A stretch of 64,000 bases of DNA from Amycolatopsis australiensis (GCF_900119165.1 NZ_FPJG01000006.1:6386001-6450000), one strand, 5' to 3'. Counted from the first letter of the stretch, positions 50,834 to 60,231 are shown. Notes: generated from the letters alone by a model not told the origin. Program-made: numbers and translations.

Positions 50834-52353
50834 GATCCCGCCCCCACTCCGGTGAGCCCGCTGACGTCGGCGGTCCGAGCCGAGAACCGCAGGCTCTCGT
50901 CGATCAGCCGCCCCTTGAACAGCCGGTTGTCCTTCACGAACGTCGTGTGCATCCGCCACGGGAGGCCGGTGCCCTGCCGGGGAAGTTCGGCCAGCGCGCG
51001 CTGCATGTATCCCGCGCTGAGGTCGACGACGTCCTGCGTGGCCAGGTTTTCCGGCGCGACCGGCACCACGATCTCGTCGCCGGTCGCATCCATGTGACGG
51101 AGCACGTCGATGATCAGGCGACACACGTTGCTCAGGCGGAGGGTCCAGGACGCTTTGGTGTAGCCGAGCATCATGGCCCAGTTCGGCACGCCGGAGATCA
51201 GGGTGCCGCGGTAGAGCACGGTTTCCGGGATCTTCACCGGAACGCCGTCCACGGTCGGCCGGATGCCGCCCAGCAGCTGCATGACCAGGCCGGTCGCGGT
51301 GACGATGACGTCGGCCTCCAGCGTCCGGCCCGACTTCAGCAGGATGCCCTTCTCGGTGAAGCGCTCGATGTGGCCGGTGACCACGTCGGCGGTCCCGTCG
51401 CGCAGCGCCTTGAAGAACTCGCCGTCCGGGGTGACGCAGAGCCGCTGGTCCCACGGGTCGTACGGCGGGTTGAAGTGGGTGTCCACGTCGAAGCCGGCCG
51501 GCAGCTCCTTGAGCGCCAGCTTGCGGAGCAGCTTGCGACCGAAGGTGGGGAACTTGGACAAGACCGTGACGAGCAGGTAGTCCTGCCAGACGTTCTTCAG
51601 CCTGGTGGCCGCGTAGCCGCGCGTCGGCCCGAGCACCTTGGTGAGCTTGAGGGCGATGTTGTCGACACGCGGGGCCGAGGCGATGTAGCTGGGGGTGCGT
51701 TGCAGCATCGTCACGTGCGCCGCGGCGCCCTCGCCCACGAGCATGGCCGGGAGCATCGTCACCGCCGTCGCGCCACTGCCGATGATCACCACGCGTTTGC
51801 CGCTGTAGTCGTACCCCTCGGGCCACTGCTGGGGATGCAGGATGTCTCCCGCGAAGACGTCCCGCCCCTCGAAGTGCGGCGTGTATCCCTGGTCGTAGCG
51901 GTAGTAGCCGGTGGCACTGAAGACGAAGCCGGCCTTGACGGTCTTCGGGCGCTCGGCGCCGGCGTCGTCGGTGACGGTCACCTGCAGCGTCCACCGCGCT
52001 TCGGCGCTCGACCAGTCGGCCGCCGTCACCCGATGGCCGAGCCGGAGGATCCTGTCCAGGCCGAATTCGGTCACCGTCTCGTCGAGGTACTCGCGGATCA
52101 GGGGCGCTTCGGCGATCGCGCTGCGGTGCCGCCACGGCTTGAAGTCGTAGGCGTAGGTGTGCAGGTCGGAGTCGGACCGGACGCCCGGATAGCGGAACAG
52201 GTCCCAGGTGCCGCCGATCGAAGCACGGGCTTCGAGGATGAGGATCTTCTTGTCCGGGAACTCGGCCGTCAACTGGCGGCTCGCACCGATGCCGGAGACA
52301 CCCGCGCCAATGATGACGATGTCGGCGCACTCCGTCTCGTTCGGATCCTTCAT
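50830..52353 (-). CDS. EthA-like Baeyer-Villiger monooxygenase
   Basis: This 507-residue class B flavoprotein monooxygenase has two dinucleotide motifs (GAGVSG at 16-21, GSGATA at 192-197) and the exact BVMO fingerprint FAGDILHPQQWP at 167-178 (FxGxxxHxxxWP). GGTWDLFRYPGVRSDSD and WDQRLCVTPDGEFFKAL resemble mycobacterial EthA. It inserts oxygen next to a ketone carbonyl, giving an ester or lactone with NADPH and O2. ATG 52353 has AAGGA upstream; a longer frame to 52407 is less likely. First gene of the leftward amine-catabolism operon. Confidence 0.92.
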   Translation of the reverse strand: MKDPNETECADIVIIGAGVSGIGASRQLTAEFPDKKILILEARASIGGTWDLFRYPGVRSDSDLHTYAYDFKPWRHRSAIAEAPLIREYLDETVTEFGLDRILRLGHRVTAADWSSAEARWTLQVTVTDDAGAERPKTVKAGFVFSATGYYRYDQGYTPHFEGRDVFAGDILHPQQWPEGYDYSGKRVVIIGSGATAVTMLPAMLVGEGAAAHVTMLQRTPSYIASAPRVDNIALKLTKVLGPTRGYAATRLKNVWQDYLLVTVLSKFPTFGRKLLRKLALKELPAGFDVDTHFNPPYDPWDQRLCVTPDGEFFKALRDGTADVVTGHIERFTEKGILLKSGRTLEADVIVTATGLVMQLLGGIRPTVDGVPVKIPETVLYRGTLISGVPNWAMMLGYTKASWTLRLSNVCRLIIDVLRHMDATGDEIVVPVAPENLATQDVVDLSAGYMQRALAELPRQGTGLPWRMHTTFVKDNRLFKGRLIDESLRFSARTADVSGLTGVGAGS

Positions 52354-52399
52354 GTTGCTTCGTCCTTCCGGGTCACACACACTCGGAGTTCCACCAGTG

Positions 52400-52427
52400 T
52401 TGGTCATTTGATTAAGTCAGTTGACGC
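52400..52427. promoter_or_regulatory. predicted TetR operator, copy A
   Basis: TTGGTCA-N14-TTGACGC, 28 bp, lies 47 bp upstream of the BVMO start. It matches copies B and C in arrangement (TTGGTCA, then TTGAC 14 bp later) and shares AGTCAGTTGAC with copy B. Confidence 0.6.
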
Positions 52428-52520
52428 AGTGTGTGGCACGACCCACGGGACGTCAAGACCTGACGCCGAGGGTCTGCGCGATCGAGGGGTTGACAGCCCG
52501 GACCCGGTGACGCACTCTTC

Positions 52521-52548
52521 TTGGTCAGTCGATCCAGTCAGTTGACCA
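52521..52548. promoter_or_regulatory. predicted TetR operator, copy B
   Basis: TTGGTCA-N14-TTGACCA, 28 bp, preceded by CTCTTC, lies 33 bp upstream of the permease start. Its outer parts and an internal CGATC are identical to copy C upstream of the MFS gene (62426-62453). Confidence 0.7.
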
Positions 52549-52580
52549 TCTTCACTCGTCGCACTTCCGAGAGCGAGTCC

Positions 52581-54023
52581 ATGACCCAGCACACCTCACC
52601 GGACCAGCAGCGAGACGGGCTGGCGCGCACGCTCGGCGTGCCCCAGATCGTGTTCATGGTCGTGGCCATGGCCGCCCCGCTCACCGTCGTCGCCGGCCTC
52701 GTCCCGCTCATGATCGCTTCGGGCAACGGAGTGGGTGCGCCGCTGGACTTCGTGGTCATGGGCTTCGTGCTCGTTCTTTTCACGGTCGGCTTCTCCGCGA
52801 TGACGCCTGAGGTCGCGGACGCCGGAGCGTTCTACTCCTACGTGCAGAAGGGCTTGGGCAGGGTGGCCGGCCTGGGCGCCGCGACCCTGGCGATCGCGAC
52901 GTACGCGGTGCTCCTCGTGTCGGTCGCGGCCTACCTCGGTGCCGCCGTGCACAACGCGCTCGTCACCCTCGCCGGCGCCTCCGTCCCGTGGTGGTCGCTC
53001 TCGGCCGGTTGCCTGCTCCTCATCGGATTCCTCGGCTACCGCAACATCGAGATGAGCGCGCGAGTCCTCGGCGCGCTGCTCATCGCCGAAGTGTGCATCG
53101 TCGCCGCCGTGGACCTGGCGATCACCGTGCGCGGAGGCGACCACGGACTGTCGGGCGAGCCGTTCACGTGGGGCGCGTTCAGCCAGGGAGCCGTCGGAAC
53201 CGGCATCATGTTCGCGATCTTCGGGTTCGTCGGTTTCGAGGCGACCGCGGTGTTCCGCGCCGAGGCACGGGATCCCGACAAAACCGTGCCACGCGCGACC
53301 TACACGGCGGTGCTCGTCATCGCGGTGGTCTACGCGGTCTCCGCGTGGGCCGTCGTCGTCGGCGCCGGGACCGACAAGGTAGTGGACCTGGCCGTCGCAC
53401 ATCCGGAAGACCTCACGCCCGACCTGGCCACGCGATACGTGTCGGTCGTGGCGCACGACGTGATGCAGGTGCTGCTCGCGACGAGCTTCTTCGCCTGCGT
53501 GCTGACCGTGCACAACGTCGTTTCCCGGTACCTGTTCACGTTGGGCCGCAAGGGAGTGCTGCCACCGTCCCTGGGTGCGGCCCACCCCCGGCACCACTCG
53601 CCGCACGTGGCCTCCCTCGTCACGTCCGGGGTCGTCTGGCTCGCGCTGGCGGTCATGACCGTGCTGCGGCTCGATCCCGTGGTGCAGATCTACGCCTGGT
53701 TCGGCGGCGCCGGCACCCTCGGCCTGACGTTCCTGCTGGCCCTGACCTCCGTCGCGATCGTCGTCCACTTCCGGCGAAACCCGGGCGTGGTGTCGCGGTG
53801 GCAGGGGGCCATCGCACCCGGGCTGGCCTCGGCCAGCCTGCTCGTCACCCTTTTCCTGGTGGTGCGCAACTTCCCGCTGCTCATCGGCTCCACCGGGCTT
53901 GCCTACGCCTTCATCGCCTTCCTGATCCTCGCCTACGTCGGCGGACTGGCGTGGGCGCTGCGTCTGCGGGCGCGCAGGACGGCGACCTACGCGGCTCTCC
54001 TGAGCGAAAGGACCTCAGCATGA
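52581..54023 (+). CDS. APC-family amino acid/amine permease
   Basis: This 480-residue permease with 12 or so helices of the amino acid-polyamine-organocation family has LGVPQIVFMVVAMAAPLTVV, the second-helix Gly-rich start, and IFGFVGFEATAVFRAEARDP with the conserved intracellular segment. It probably imports the amine that feeds the pathway. The start ATG at 52581 is followed by a short hydrophilic N terminus. The stop overlaps the next gene (ATGA), placing it first in a coupled operon under operator B. Confidence 0.9.
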   Translation: MTQHTSPDQQRDGLARTLGVPQIVFMVVAMAAPLTVVAGLVPLMIASGNGVGAPLDFVVMGFVLVLFTVGFSAMTPEVADAGAFYSYVQKGLGRVAGLGAATLAIATYAVLLVSVAAYLGAAVHNALVTLAGASVPWWSLSAGCLLLIGFLGYRNIEMSARVLGALLIAEVCIVAAVDLAITVRGGDHGLSGEPFTWGAFSQGAVGTGIMFAIFGFVGFEATAVFRAEARDPDKTVPRATYTAVLVIAVVYAVSAWAVVVGAGTDKVVDLAVAHPEDLTPDLATRYVSVVAHDVMQVLLATSFFACVLTVHNVVSRYLFTLGRKGVLPPSLGAAHPRHHSPHVASLVTSGVVWLALAVMTVLRLDPVVQIYAWFGGAGTLGLTFLLALTSVAIVVHFRRNPGVVSRWQGAIAPGLASASLLVTLFLVVRNFPLLIGSTGLAYAFIAFLILAYVGGLAWALRLRARRTATYAALLSERTSA

Positions 54024-54658
54024 CCGAGACGACGACGCTGCACGCCGGAGCACCTCCGGCGTCCGTCACGATCGAACCCGACGCGACTCCCCTGGTCCGG
54101 CTGATCGGGCGCACACTGCGCGACTCCGTCCGCATCGGACACGAAAGCGACACCCTTTCCCAGGCCACGGGAACCGTGGCGCTGCGCTCTCACGACACGC
54201 CGCAGGCCGCCACGATCACCTTCCGGGACGCCGAGATCGCCGTCACCAGCGGTGTTTCCGTCGAGCCCGACGCGACCGTCGTGGCCGATCTGCGGGCGCG
54301 GTTCTCCCCGGCCCAGGAGCCGGCCGGGAACACGCAGCTGGCCGACGTCGCGTTGCGCGCCTTGACACCGCCGCTCCCCCCGTGGCGCGAGGCGGCCCGG
54401 CGGTTCTGGGACCTCGCCCGCGGCATCACCGGAATTCCCGACGTCCTCGTCGTCGTGAGCGAAGGCGAGAGCGAGGAAAGGTTCGGTGCGGGCGCTTCCG
54501 AGTACCTGATCGCGGGTTCCCCGGACGTCCTGGCCGGGGTCCTCACCGGTGCGGACGATTTCCTCGCCGCGTTGACGTCCGGCCTGCACGTCAAAGGCAC
54601 CTGGGCGCAGTTGTCCGTCATGACCGCCGCTTTCTGGAAGGTACGTTTCGATGTCTGA
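54020..54658 (+). CDS. SCP2-like small protein of the amine operon (function unknown)
   Basis: This 212-residue soluble protein is not recognised as a named family. Its C-terminal part (SPDVLAGVLTGADDFLAALT, LHVKGTWAQLSVMTAAFWKV) resembles the SCP2 sterol-transfer fold, often found fused to or beside enzymes that handle hydrophobic acyl-CoAs or amines. It is co-translated with the permease (ATGA overlap) and overlaps the GS-like gene by 8 bases, so it belongs to the pathway. A substrate carrier or a ligand-binding accessory protein is possible. Confidence 0.6.
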   Translation: MTETTTLHAGAPPASVTIEPDATPLVRLIGRTLRDSVRIGHESDTLSQATGTVALRSHDTPQAATITFRDAEIAVTSGVSVEPDATVVADLRARFSPAQEPAGNTQLADVALRALTPPLPPWREAARRFWDLARGITGIPDVLVVVSEGESEERFGAGASEYLIAGSPDVLAGVLTGADDFLAALTSGLHVKGTWAQLSVMTAAFWKVRFDV

Positions 54659-55994
54659 TCTCCCTTCGCGGACCGCATGCGTCCGCCTCGAAGCGACGAA
54701 CCACGACGGCAGCTTCCTCGGCAAGACCGTGTCCGCGGCGAAGTTCGCTTCCGGCAAGGAAACCGGCTTCGCCTTCGCCGACGCCCTCTTCGCGATCGAC
54801 CTCGGCAACGAGCTCGTCCTGGGCGACGCCTATCCGGACTGGCGCGGCAATCTCTACGACATCCGCATGATCCCCGACCTGTCCACCCTGGTCGAGTGGA
54901 AACCGGGGCTGGACGCGGTGATCGGGGGCTACCACAAGAAGGACGGCGCCCCCGTGCCGATCTGCCCCCGGAACCTGGCCCGCGCCATGGTGGCGCGGCT
55001 GGACGCCCTGGGCCTCACCGCCACCACCGCCGTGGAGATCGAGGCGACCCTCTTCGAGGAGCCGATCCAGCAGGCCCGCGCACTCGGATACCGCGGTCTG
55101 ACCCCGCTCGGCGGCAGCACGGGAGCCACCTACCACCTGGCGCGGTCGAAGGACTGGGTCGAGTACATGGAGGCCGTCACGGGCCGGCTCGACGACCTCG
55201 GGATCGGCTGGGAAGCGTGGACGGACGAGGCCGCCGCGGGACAGACCGAACTGAACCTGGCGCCGGCGAGTCCCCTCGCGCTCGCCGACTCCTGGGCCCG
55301 CACCCGGCAGGTCATGCGGGAAGTGGCGTTCGACCAGGGTCGCACCGTCACCTTCATGGCCAAGCCCACGGCCGGCTGGGGGCAAGGAGCGCACCTCAAC
55401 CTGTCGCTTCAGCGTGACGGGGTGAACCAGTTCTTCGCCGACGGCGAACTGCCGGCGCTCATGCGGCACGCGATCGGTGGCCTGCTGGCCACCATGGCGG
55501 GCACCACGGCGATCGTGCTGCCGCAGATCACGTCGTACCGGCGGCTGGTGGATTTCTGCGGGCCGCCCACCACCATCAGCTGGGGAGTCGACAACAAGAC
55601 GGCCGCGGTGCGCGCCATCATCGATCACCCGAAGTACTCCCGGCTCGAATACCGGGTGCCCGGGGCCGACGTCAATCCGTACCTGGCCGTGGCCGCGGTG
55701 CTGGCCGGAGTCGCCGCCGGCATCGAGCGCGGCATCGAGCCGCCGGCGCAGGTCACCGACATGGCGTGGTGCCTGCCGGACGGCCACGGCGTCACCCGGC
55801 TGCCGGACACGATTTCGAAGGCCGGCGCGGCCCTCGACGCCGACCCGCTCCTGCGCGAGTACCTCGGCGACGAGTTCGTCGACTTCTGGGTGGCTTCCCG
55901 CCGGTGGGAGTGGATGGAATTCCACACCAAGGGCGGTGATCCCTTCGCCGACCTGTCGGCCTGGGAGTCCAACCGCTACTTCGAGCTCCCGTGA
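54651..55994 (+). CDS. glutamine synthetase-like gamma-glutamyl-amine ligase
   Basis: This 447-residue member of the glutamine synthetase superfamily has the ATP/metal segments VEIEATLFEE and KPTAGWGQGAHLNLSL and the C-terminal substrate region LEYRVPGADVNPYLAVAAVL. The ammonia-binding N-terminal motifs of true GlnA are changed, as in PuuA, GlnA4, IpuC and the aniline enzymes AtdA1/TdnQ, which attach glutamate to an amine. It probably gamma-glutamylates the amine substrate. It overlaps the upstream gene by 8 bases and the hydrolase gene by GTGA, indicating close coupling. Confidence 0.85.
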   Translation: MSDLPSRTACVRLEATNHDGSFLGKTVSAAKFASGKETGFAFADALFAIDLGNELVLGDAYPDWRGNLYDIRMIPDLSTLVEWKPGLDAVIGGYHKKDGAPVPICPRNLARAMVARLDALGLTATTAVEIEATLFEEPIQQARALGYRGLTPLGGSTGATYHLARSKDWVEYMEAVTGRLDDLGIGWEAWTDEAAAGQTELNLAPASPLALADSWARTRQVMREVAFDQGRTVTFMAKPTAGWGQGAHLNLSLQRDGVNQFFADGELPALMRHAIGGLLATMAGTTAIVLPQITSYRRLVDFCGPPTTISWGVDNKTAAVRAIIDHPKYSRLEYRVPGADVNPYLAVAAVLAGVAAGIERGIEPPAQVTDMAWCLPDGHGVTRLPDTISKAGAALDADPLLREYLGDEFVDFWVASRRWEWMEFHTKGGDPFADLSAWESNRYFELP

Positions 55995-56779
55995 GCCGGC
56001 CGCTCATCGGCGTCACCGGGCGCCGCTTCCGGCTGGGGCTCGTGGCCGGTCACGACCACCGGTACGCCGGACGGTGCGCCGACAGCTACATGGCGGATTT
56101 CGCCACCCGGATCGCGCGGGCCGGCGGTGTGCCGGTGTACCTGTCCTACGACGCCGCCCCGGCGGACGCCGCGGACTGGCTCTCGGGCGTGGTGATCACC
56201 GGCGGGCAGGACGTCCATCCGGCGCGCTGGGGCGGGGACACCGCGGTGGTCCGCGACGTCGACCCGCGCACCGACCCGATGGCCCACGATCCGGAGCGCG
56301 ACGCGTACGAGATCGCGCTCGTCCGGGAAGCCGTGCGGCGAGGCACTCCGGTGCTCGGTGTCTGCCGGGGAATGCAGATCGTCAACGTCGCGCTCGGCGG
56401 CACCCTGGTCGCCGACCTTCCTCCCGGAGCGGTGCGGCACCTGTCCCCGGAGTCCGCGCCGAGCGACGGCACGCCCGATCACGTCGTGACGTTCGAGCCC
56501 GGCTCGATCGCCGCGGAACTGTTCGGCGCGCGAGCCGTCACCAACTCGTGGCACCACCAGGCCGTCGACCGGTGCGGTGCAGGACTCCTCGTGACCGGCC
56601 GCACGAGCGACGGGGTCGCCGAGGCGGTGGAGCTGGCGGACGCACCGCTGCTGGCCGTCCAGTGGCACCCGGAATGGATGGCGAGCACGGACCCGGCGCT
56701 GACCTGGATCGTCCGGGTGTCGGCCCGGCACCTGGCCCGGACCACGACCATCGACCACGAAGAGCAGGTACGGACATGA
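55991..56779 (+). CDS. PuuD-like gamma-glutamyl hydrolase (class I glutamine amidotransferase fold)
   Basis: This 262-residue protein has the catalytic triad of the PuuD/class I glutamine amidotransferase fold: Cys125 in GVCRGMQ, His225 and Glu227 in QWHPEW. It should cleave gamma-glutamyl amides, releasing glutamate. Beside a GS-like ligase this is the Puu-type arrangement. The GTG start overlaps the ligase stop (GTGA). In aniline pathways the corresponding protein (AtdA2 type) prevents build-up of toxic gamma-glutamyl product, another possible role here. Confidence 0.87.
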   Translation: MSRPLIGVTGRRFRLGLVAGHDHRYAGRCADSYMADFATRIARAGGVPVYLSYDAAPADAADWLSGVVITGGQDVHPARWGGDTAVVRDVDPRTDPMAHDPERDAYEIALVREAVRRGTPVLGVCRGMQIVNVALGGTLVADLPPGAVRHLSPESAPSDGTPDHVVTFEPGSIAAELFGARAVTNSWHHQAVDRCGAGLLVTGRTSDGVAEAVELADAPLLAVQWHPEWMASTDPALTWIVRVSARHLARTTTIDHEEQVRT

Positions 56780-59109
56780 AACTCTCCCCTGATCGCCTCG
56801 GCGAGGATCCGCCGGTGCCCACGTTGACGGCACTTCTCGCCGAACGCGCCGCCCAGTCGCCGGACGGCGAGTTCCTCCGGTTCGGCGACCGCGCCTGGAG
56901 CTTCGCCGAGATCGACACCTGGACCTCCCGGCTGGCGCACCGGCTGATCGAGACCGACGGCGTCGGGATCGGCGACCGGGTCGGGATCATGCTGCCGAAC
57001 GTCGTGCACTGGCCGGTCGTGTGGCTCGCGGTGCTCAAGGCCGGGGCGGTCGCGGTGCCGATCAACGCCGTGTACCGGCAGGCGGACCTCGCGTTCGTGC
57101 TGAAGGACTCCGGCGCCCGGGTCGTCTTCACCGACGGCGACCGGACACCGCTCGTGCGGAAAGTCGCGGACGACGGCCTCGCCGGCGTGCGGGCCGTCGA
57201 CGTCGCCGAGGACGGATCCGCGGGGTACACCGGCACCGCGCCCGGCATCCCCGTCACCGGGGAAACCCTGGCCAACCTGCAATACACGTCCGGCACGACC
57301 GGGTTCCCCAAGGCGTGCATGCTCACGCACGACTACTGGGTCCGCCTCGGCTGGCTGTGCGCGGCGGCGGCCGGCCTGGGACCCGACGACGTCCTGCTCA
57401 CCGCCCAGCCGTTCTCGTACATGGATCCACAGTGGAACGCCGCGGTGGCGCTCACCGTCGGCGCCCCGCTCGTCGTGCTGCCGCGGTTTTCGGCGTCGGG
57501 CTTCTTCGCGGACGTCCGCCGCCACGGCGTCACCTTCTGCTACGTCCTCGGAGCCATGCCGACGCTGCTGTACAAGCAGCCGCCGGACCCCGCCGACCGC
57601 GACAACGACCTCCGCCTGGTGTTCTGCTCGGGCATCCCGGTCGACCTGCACGCCCGGCTCGAAGAGCGCTGGGGAGCGCCCTGGCGCGAGCTCTACGGCA
57701 TGACCGAGTCCGGCATCGACCTGGTCTCCCTGTCCGCCGACGCCGTGGGCAGCGGAAGCCTCGGGCTTCCGGTGCCGACCAAACAGGTGCGGGTGGTCGA
57801 TCAGGACGGCGCCGAGGCGCGGCGCGGCGAGCTGACGATCAAGGGCAAGCCGATGATGACCGGCTACTGGAACCGACCCGAGGACACCGCGCGGGTCCTG
57901 CGCGACGGCTGGCTGCACACCGGCGACGTCGTCGTCCGCGGCCTCGACGGCGGCATCAGGATCGTCGGCCGGATGAAGGACATGGTGCGGCGCGGCGGCG
58001 AGAACATCGCCAGCGCCGAGGTCGAGGCGACGCTGGAGCGCGACGCCGCGGTCGTCGCCGCCGCGGTCGTCGCCGAGCCGGACGACGTTCTCGGTGAAGA
58101 GGTAAAGGCGTTCGTCCAGGTCGCCGACGGCGTCGCGCCCGACCGGGCGACCGCCGAGTCGATCATCGAGCGGGCCGGCGCGCAGCTCGCCCGCTTCAAG
58201 GTGCCGCGCTACGTCGAGTTCGTCGAGGACTTCCCGCGCACCCCTTCCGAGCGGGTGGCCAAGACCGAACTCAAGGCGCGAGCGGCGGCCGGCCCCGGCC
58301 CCCGCTACGACCTGGGCACCCGCCGGGCGACCTCGGTTCCCGGCTCTGTCCGCGTCGAGCTCGTCCGTGACGTCGCCGTGCTCACCCTCTCCCGGCCCGG
58401 GAAGCTGAACGCGCTGGACGTCGCGACCCGGCTCCGGCTCGCGGAACTCGTCCGCGAGTTCGGCGACGGCCGGAAGGCGCGCGGCATCGTACTGACCGGC
58501 GAGGGCCGGGCGTTCTCCGCCGGCGAGGACCTCCGGGCCGTCCCCACCTCACTCGCGGACGTCCGGACCGCGTTCGAGACCTTCCACGACATCACCCGCG
58601 CCATCCTCGGCACCGAGGTGCCCGTCGTCGCCGCCGTCAACGGCCTGGCCGTGGGCGGGGCGTCGGAGATCACGCTGTGCTGCGACACCCGGATCGGCAC
58701 CCCGGCCACCGAGTACTACCAGCCGGAAAACGGCCGCGGTATCACGATTTCCAACGCGTCGAGTGTGCTCCTGCCGCGGCTGATCCGCGGGCACGCGATG
58801 CGCACGGTCCTCGGCTCGCCCCGGATTCCCGCCGCCGAGGCCCTGCGGATCGGGCTGCTCGACGAAATCGTCGAGCCCGAGAACCTGATCAGTCATGCCG
58901 TCGACACGGTCGTCCGGTGGACACCCGAGGGCAACACGACCGCCCTGCACCTCGCGCTGCTGCGTCCCCAGGCCGACGAGATCGAAGCGGCGTTCGCACG
59001 CGAGGACGAAGCGGCCCGGAAGACGTGGGAAAGCGGCGCCTTCAGCGCGGGCATCCAGCGCTTCTGGTCGACCAAGGCCACCGACGCCAGGCAGGAGACA
59101 TCGGCATGA
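56776..59109 (+). CDS. acyl-CoA ligase fused to enoyl-CoA hydratase/isomerase
   Basis: This is a 777-residue two-domain protein. Residues 1 to about 510 are an ANL acyl-CoA ligase with the P-loop YTSGTTGFPK (170-179), YGMTE (307-311) and HTGD (381-384). The C-terminal motif is TPSERVAK (489-496), where the usual GK pair is ER. Residues about 525-777 are a crotonase (GEGRAFSAGEDL for the CoA/oxyanion segment, VGGASEITLCCDTRIG, then EYYQPENGRGI). The fusion would activate a carboxylate and hydrate or isomerise the resulting enoyl-CoA. ATGA overlap with the hydrolase gene and with the alcohol dehydrogenase gene. The reading frame is continuous across the junction. Confidence 0.88.
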   Translation: MKLSPDRLGEDPPVPTLTALLAERAAQSPDGEFLRFGDRAWSFAEIDTWTSRLAHRLIETDGVGIGDRVGIMLPNVVHWPVVWLAVLKAGAVAVPINAVYRQADLAFVLKDSGARVVFTDGDRTPLVRKVADDGLAGVRAVDVAEDGSAGYTGTAPGIPVTGETLANLQYTSGTTGFPKACMLTHDYWVRLGWLCAAAAGLGPDDVLLTAQPFSYMDPQWNAAVALTVGAPLVVLPRFSASGFFADVRRHGVTFCYVLGAMPTLLYKQPPDPADRDNDLRLVFCSGIPVDLHARLEERWGAPWRELYGMTESGIDLVSLSADAVGSGSLGLPVPTKQVRVVDQDGAEARRGELTIKGKPMMTGYWNRPEDTARVLRDGWLHTGDVVVRGLDGGIRIVGRMKDMVRRGGENIASAEVEATLERDAAVVAAAVVAEPDDVLGEEVKAFVQVADGVAPDRATAESIIERAGAQLARFKVPRYVEFVEDFPRTPSERVAKTELKARAAAGPGPRYDLGTRRATSVPGSVRVELVRDVAVLTLSRPGKLNALDVATRLRLAELVREFGDGRKARGIVLTGEGRAFSAGEDLRAVPTSLADVRTAFETFHDITRAILGTEVPVVAAVNGLAVGGASEITLCCDTRIGTPATEYYQPENGRGITISNASSVLLPRLIRGHAMRTVLGSPRIPAAEALRIGLLDEIVEPENLISHAVDTVVRWTPEGNTTALHLALLRPQADEIEAAFAREDEAARKTWESGAFSAGIQRFWSTKATDARQETSA

Positions 59110-60203
59110 TCGACACCCGGGCCGCGGTGCTCACCGCGATCGGCAAGCCCCTCGAACTGACGACCATCCAGGTGGACTCCCCGGAACCCGACGAGGTACG
59201 CGTCGCGGTCGCGAACGTCGGGCTGTGCCACAGCGACCTGCACTACCTGACCGGAACGGTCTCGACCGGCCTGCCGGTCGTGCTCGGCCACGAGGTGGCG
59301 GGCGTCGTCGAGGCCGTGGGCGCACAGGTCACCGGGCTGCGTCCCGGCGACCGCGTGGCCGGCGTCCTGACGCCCTCGTGCGGCCGCTGCGGCAACTGCG
59401 AGACCGGGCGGCCGACCCAGTGCCGGCGCGTCGACGAAGTCCGACGCCGTCCCCGGCCCGCGTTCCGGACCACGAGCGGCCAGGCCATCGGGCGGCTCGG
59501 CGACGTCGGCGCGTTCTCCCAGCACATCCTGATGCGCGACAACGCCCTGGTGCGATTGCCCGAGGACCTGCCACTGCCCGTCGGGTGCCTGCTGTCCTGC
59601 TGCGTCATCACCGGCGTCGGCGCCGTCTTCCGCGGCGCCCGGGTGCGGCCGGGCAGCACCGTCGCGGTCGTCGGGTGCGGCGGCGTCGGATCGGCCATCA
59701 TCCAGGGCGCCCGGCTCGCCGGCGCCTCGGCCGTCATCGCGATCGACATCGACGACGCCCGGCTCGAAGCCGCCCGGGGCTACGGCGCGACAAGCGTCAT
59801 CAACAGCGCGGCCGGGGATGTCGTGGCGGAACTCCACCGCTTGCTGGGCGACGGCGTGGACTACTCCTTCGAAGCGGTCGGCTCCGCCCGCACCGCGGCG
59901 ACCGCCCTCGCCCTGCTGCGCCCGACGGGTACGGCCTGCCTGGTCGGGATCGCGCCCGACGGCACCGATATCTCCGTCCCCGCGGCTGACTTCTTCTTCC
60001 AGGAGAAGCGGCTCATCGGCTCCTACATGGGCTCGGGCCACGCCCGCCAGGACATCCTCCAGCTCGCGCGCCTGTACCGGCAGGGCCGGCTGCTGCTCGA
60101 CGAAATGGTCACGCGGGTCATCCCGTTCGGCGAAATCAACGAGGGCTTCGAGGCGATGAAGTCCGGCGACGTGACCCGCGTCGTCGTCGACCTCCGGTCC
60201 TGA
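59106..60203 (+). CDS. zinc-dependent alcohol dehydrogenase
   Basis: This 365-residue MDR alcohol dehydrogenase has catalytic zinc ligands in GLCHSD and GHEVAG and the structural zinc cysteines in CGRCGNCETGRPTQC. The Rossmann motif is VVGCGGVGSAIIQGARLAGA. The loop near FRTTSGQAIGRLGDVGAFSQ resembles class III-like long-chain enzymes. It should oxidise the alcohol or hydroxyacid released by the esterase. Start ATG overlaps the fusion gene stop (ATGA). Confidence 0.92.
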   Translation: MIDTRAAVLTAIGKPLELTTIQVDSPEPDEVRVAVANVGLCHSDLHYLTGTVSTGLPVVLGHEVAGVVEAVGAQVTGLRPGDRVAGVLTPSCGRCGNCETGRPTQCRRVDEVRRRPRPAFRTTSGQAIGRLGDVGAFSQHILMRDNALVRLPEDLPLPVGCLLSCCVITGVGAVFRGARVRPGSTVAVVGCGGVGSAIIQGARLAGASAVIAIDIDDARLEAARGYGATSVINSAAGDVVAELHRLLGDGVDYSFEAVGSARTAATALALLRPTGTACLVGIAPDGTDISVPAADFFFQEKRLIGSYMGSGHARQDILQLARLYRQGRLLLDEMVTRVIPFGEINEGFEAMKSGDVTRVVVDLRS

Positions 60204-60231
60204 CCCACCAGCTGTTGCGAAGGCGAACGTC

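Noticed and set aside
56776..59109. Fusion caused by a missed stop between ligase and crotonase genes
   Set aside because: The frame is continuous with normal codon usage across the linker and there is no ribosome-binding site or start at the crotonase boundary.
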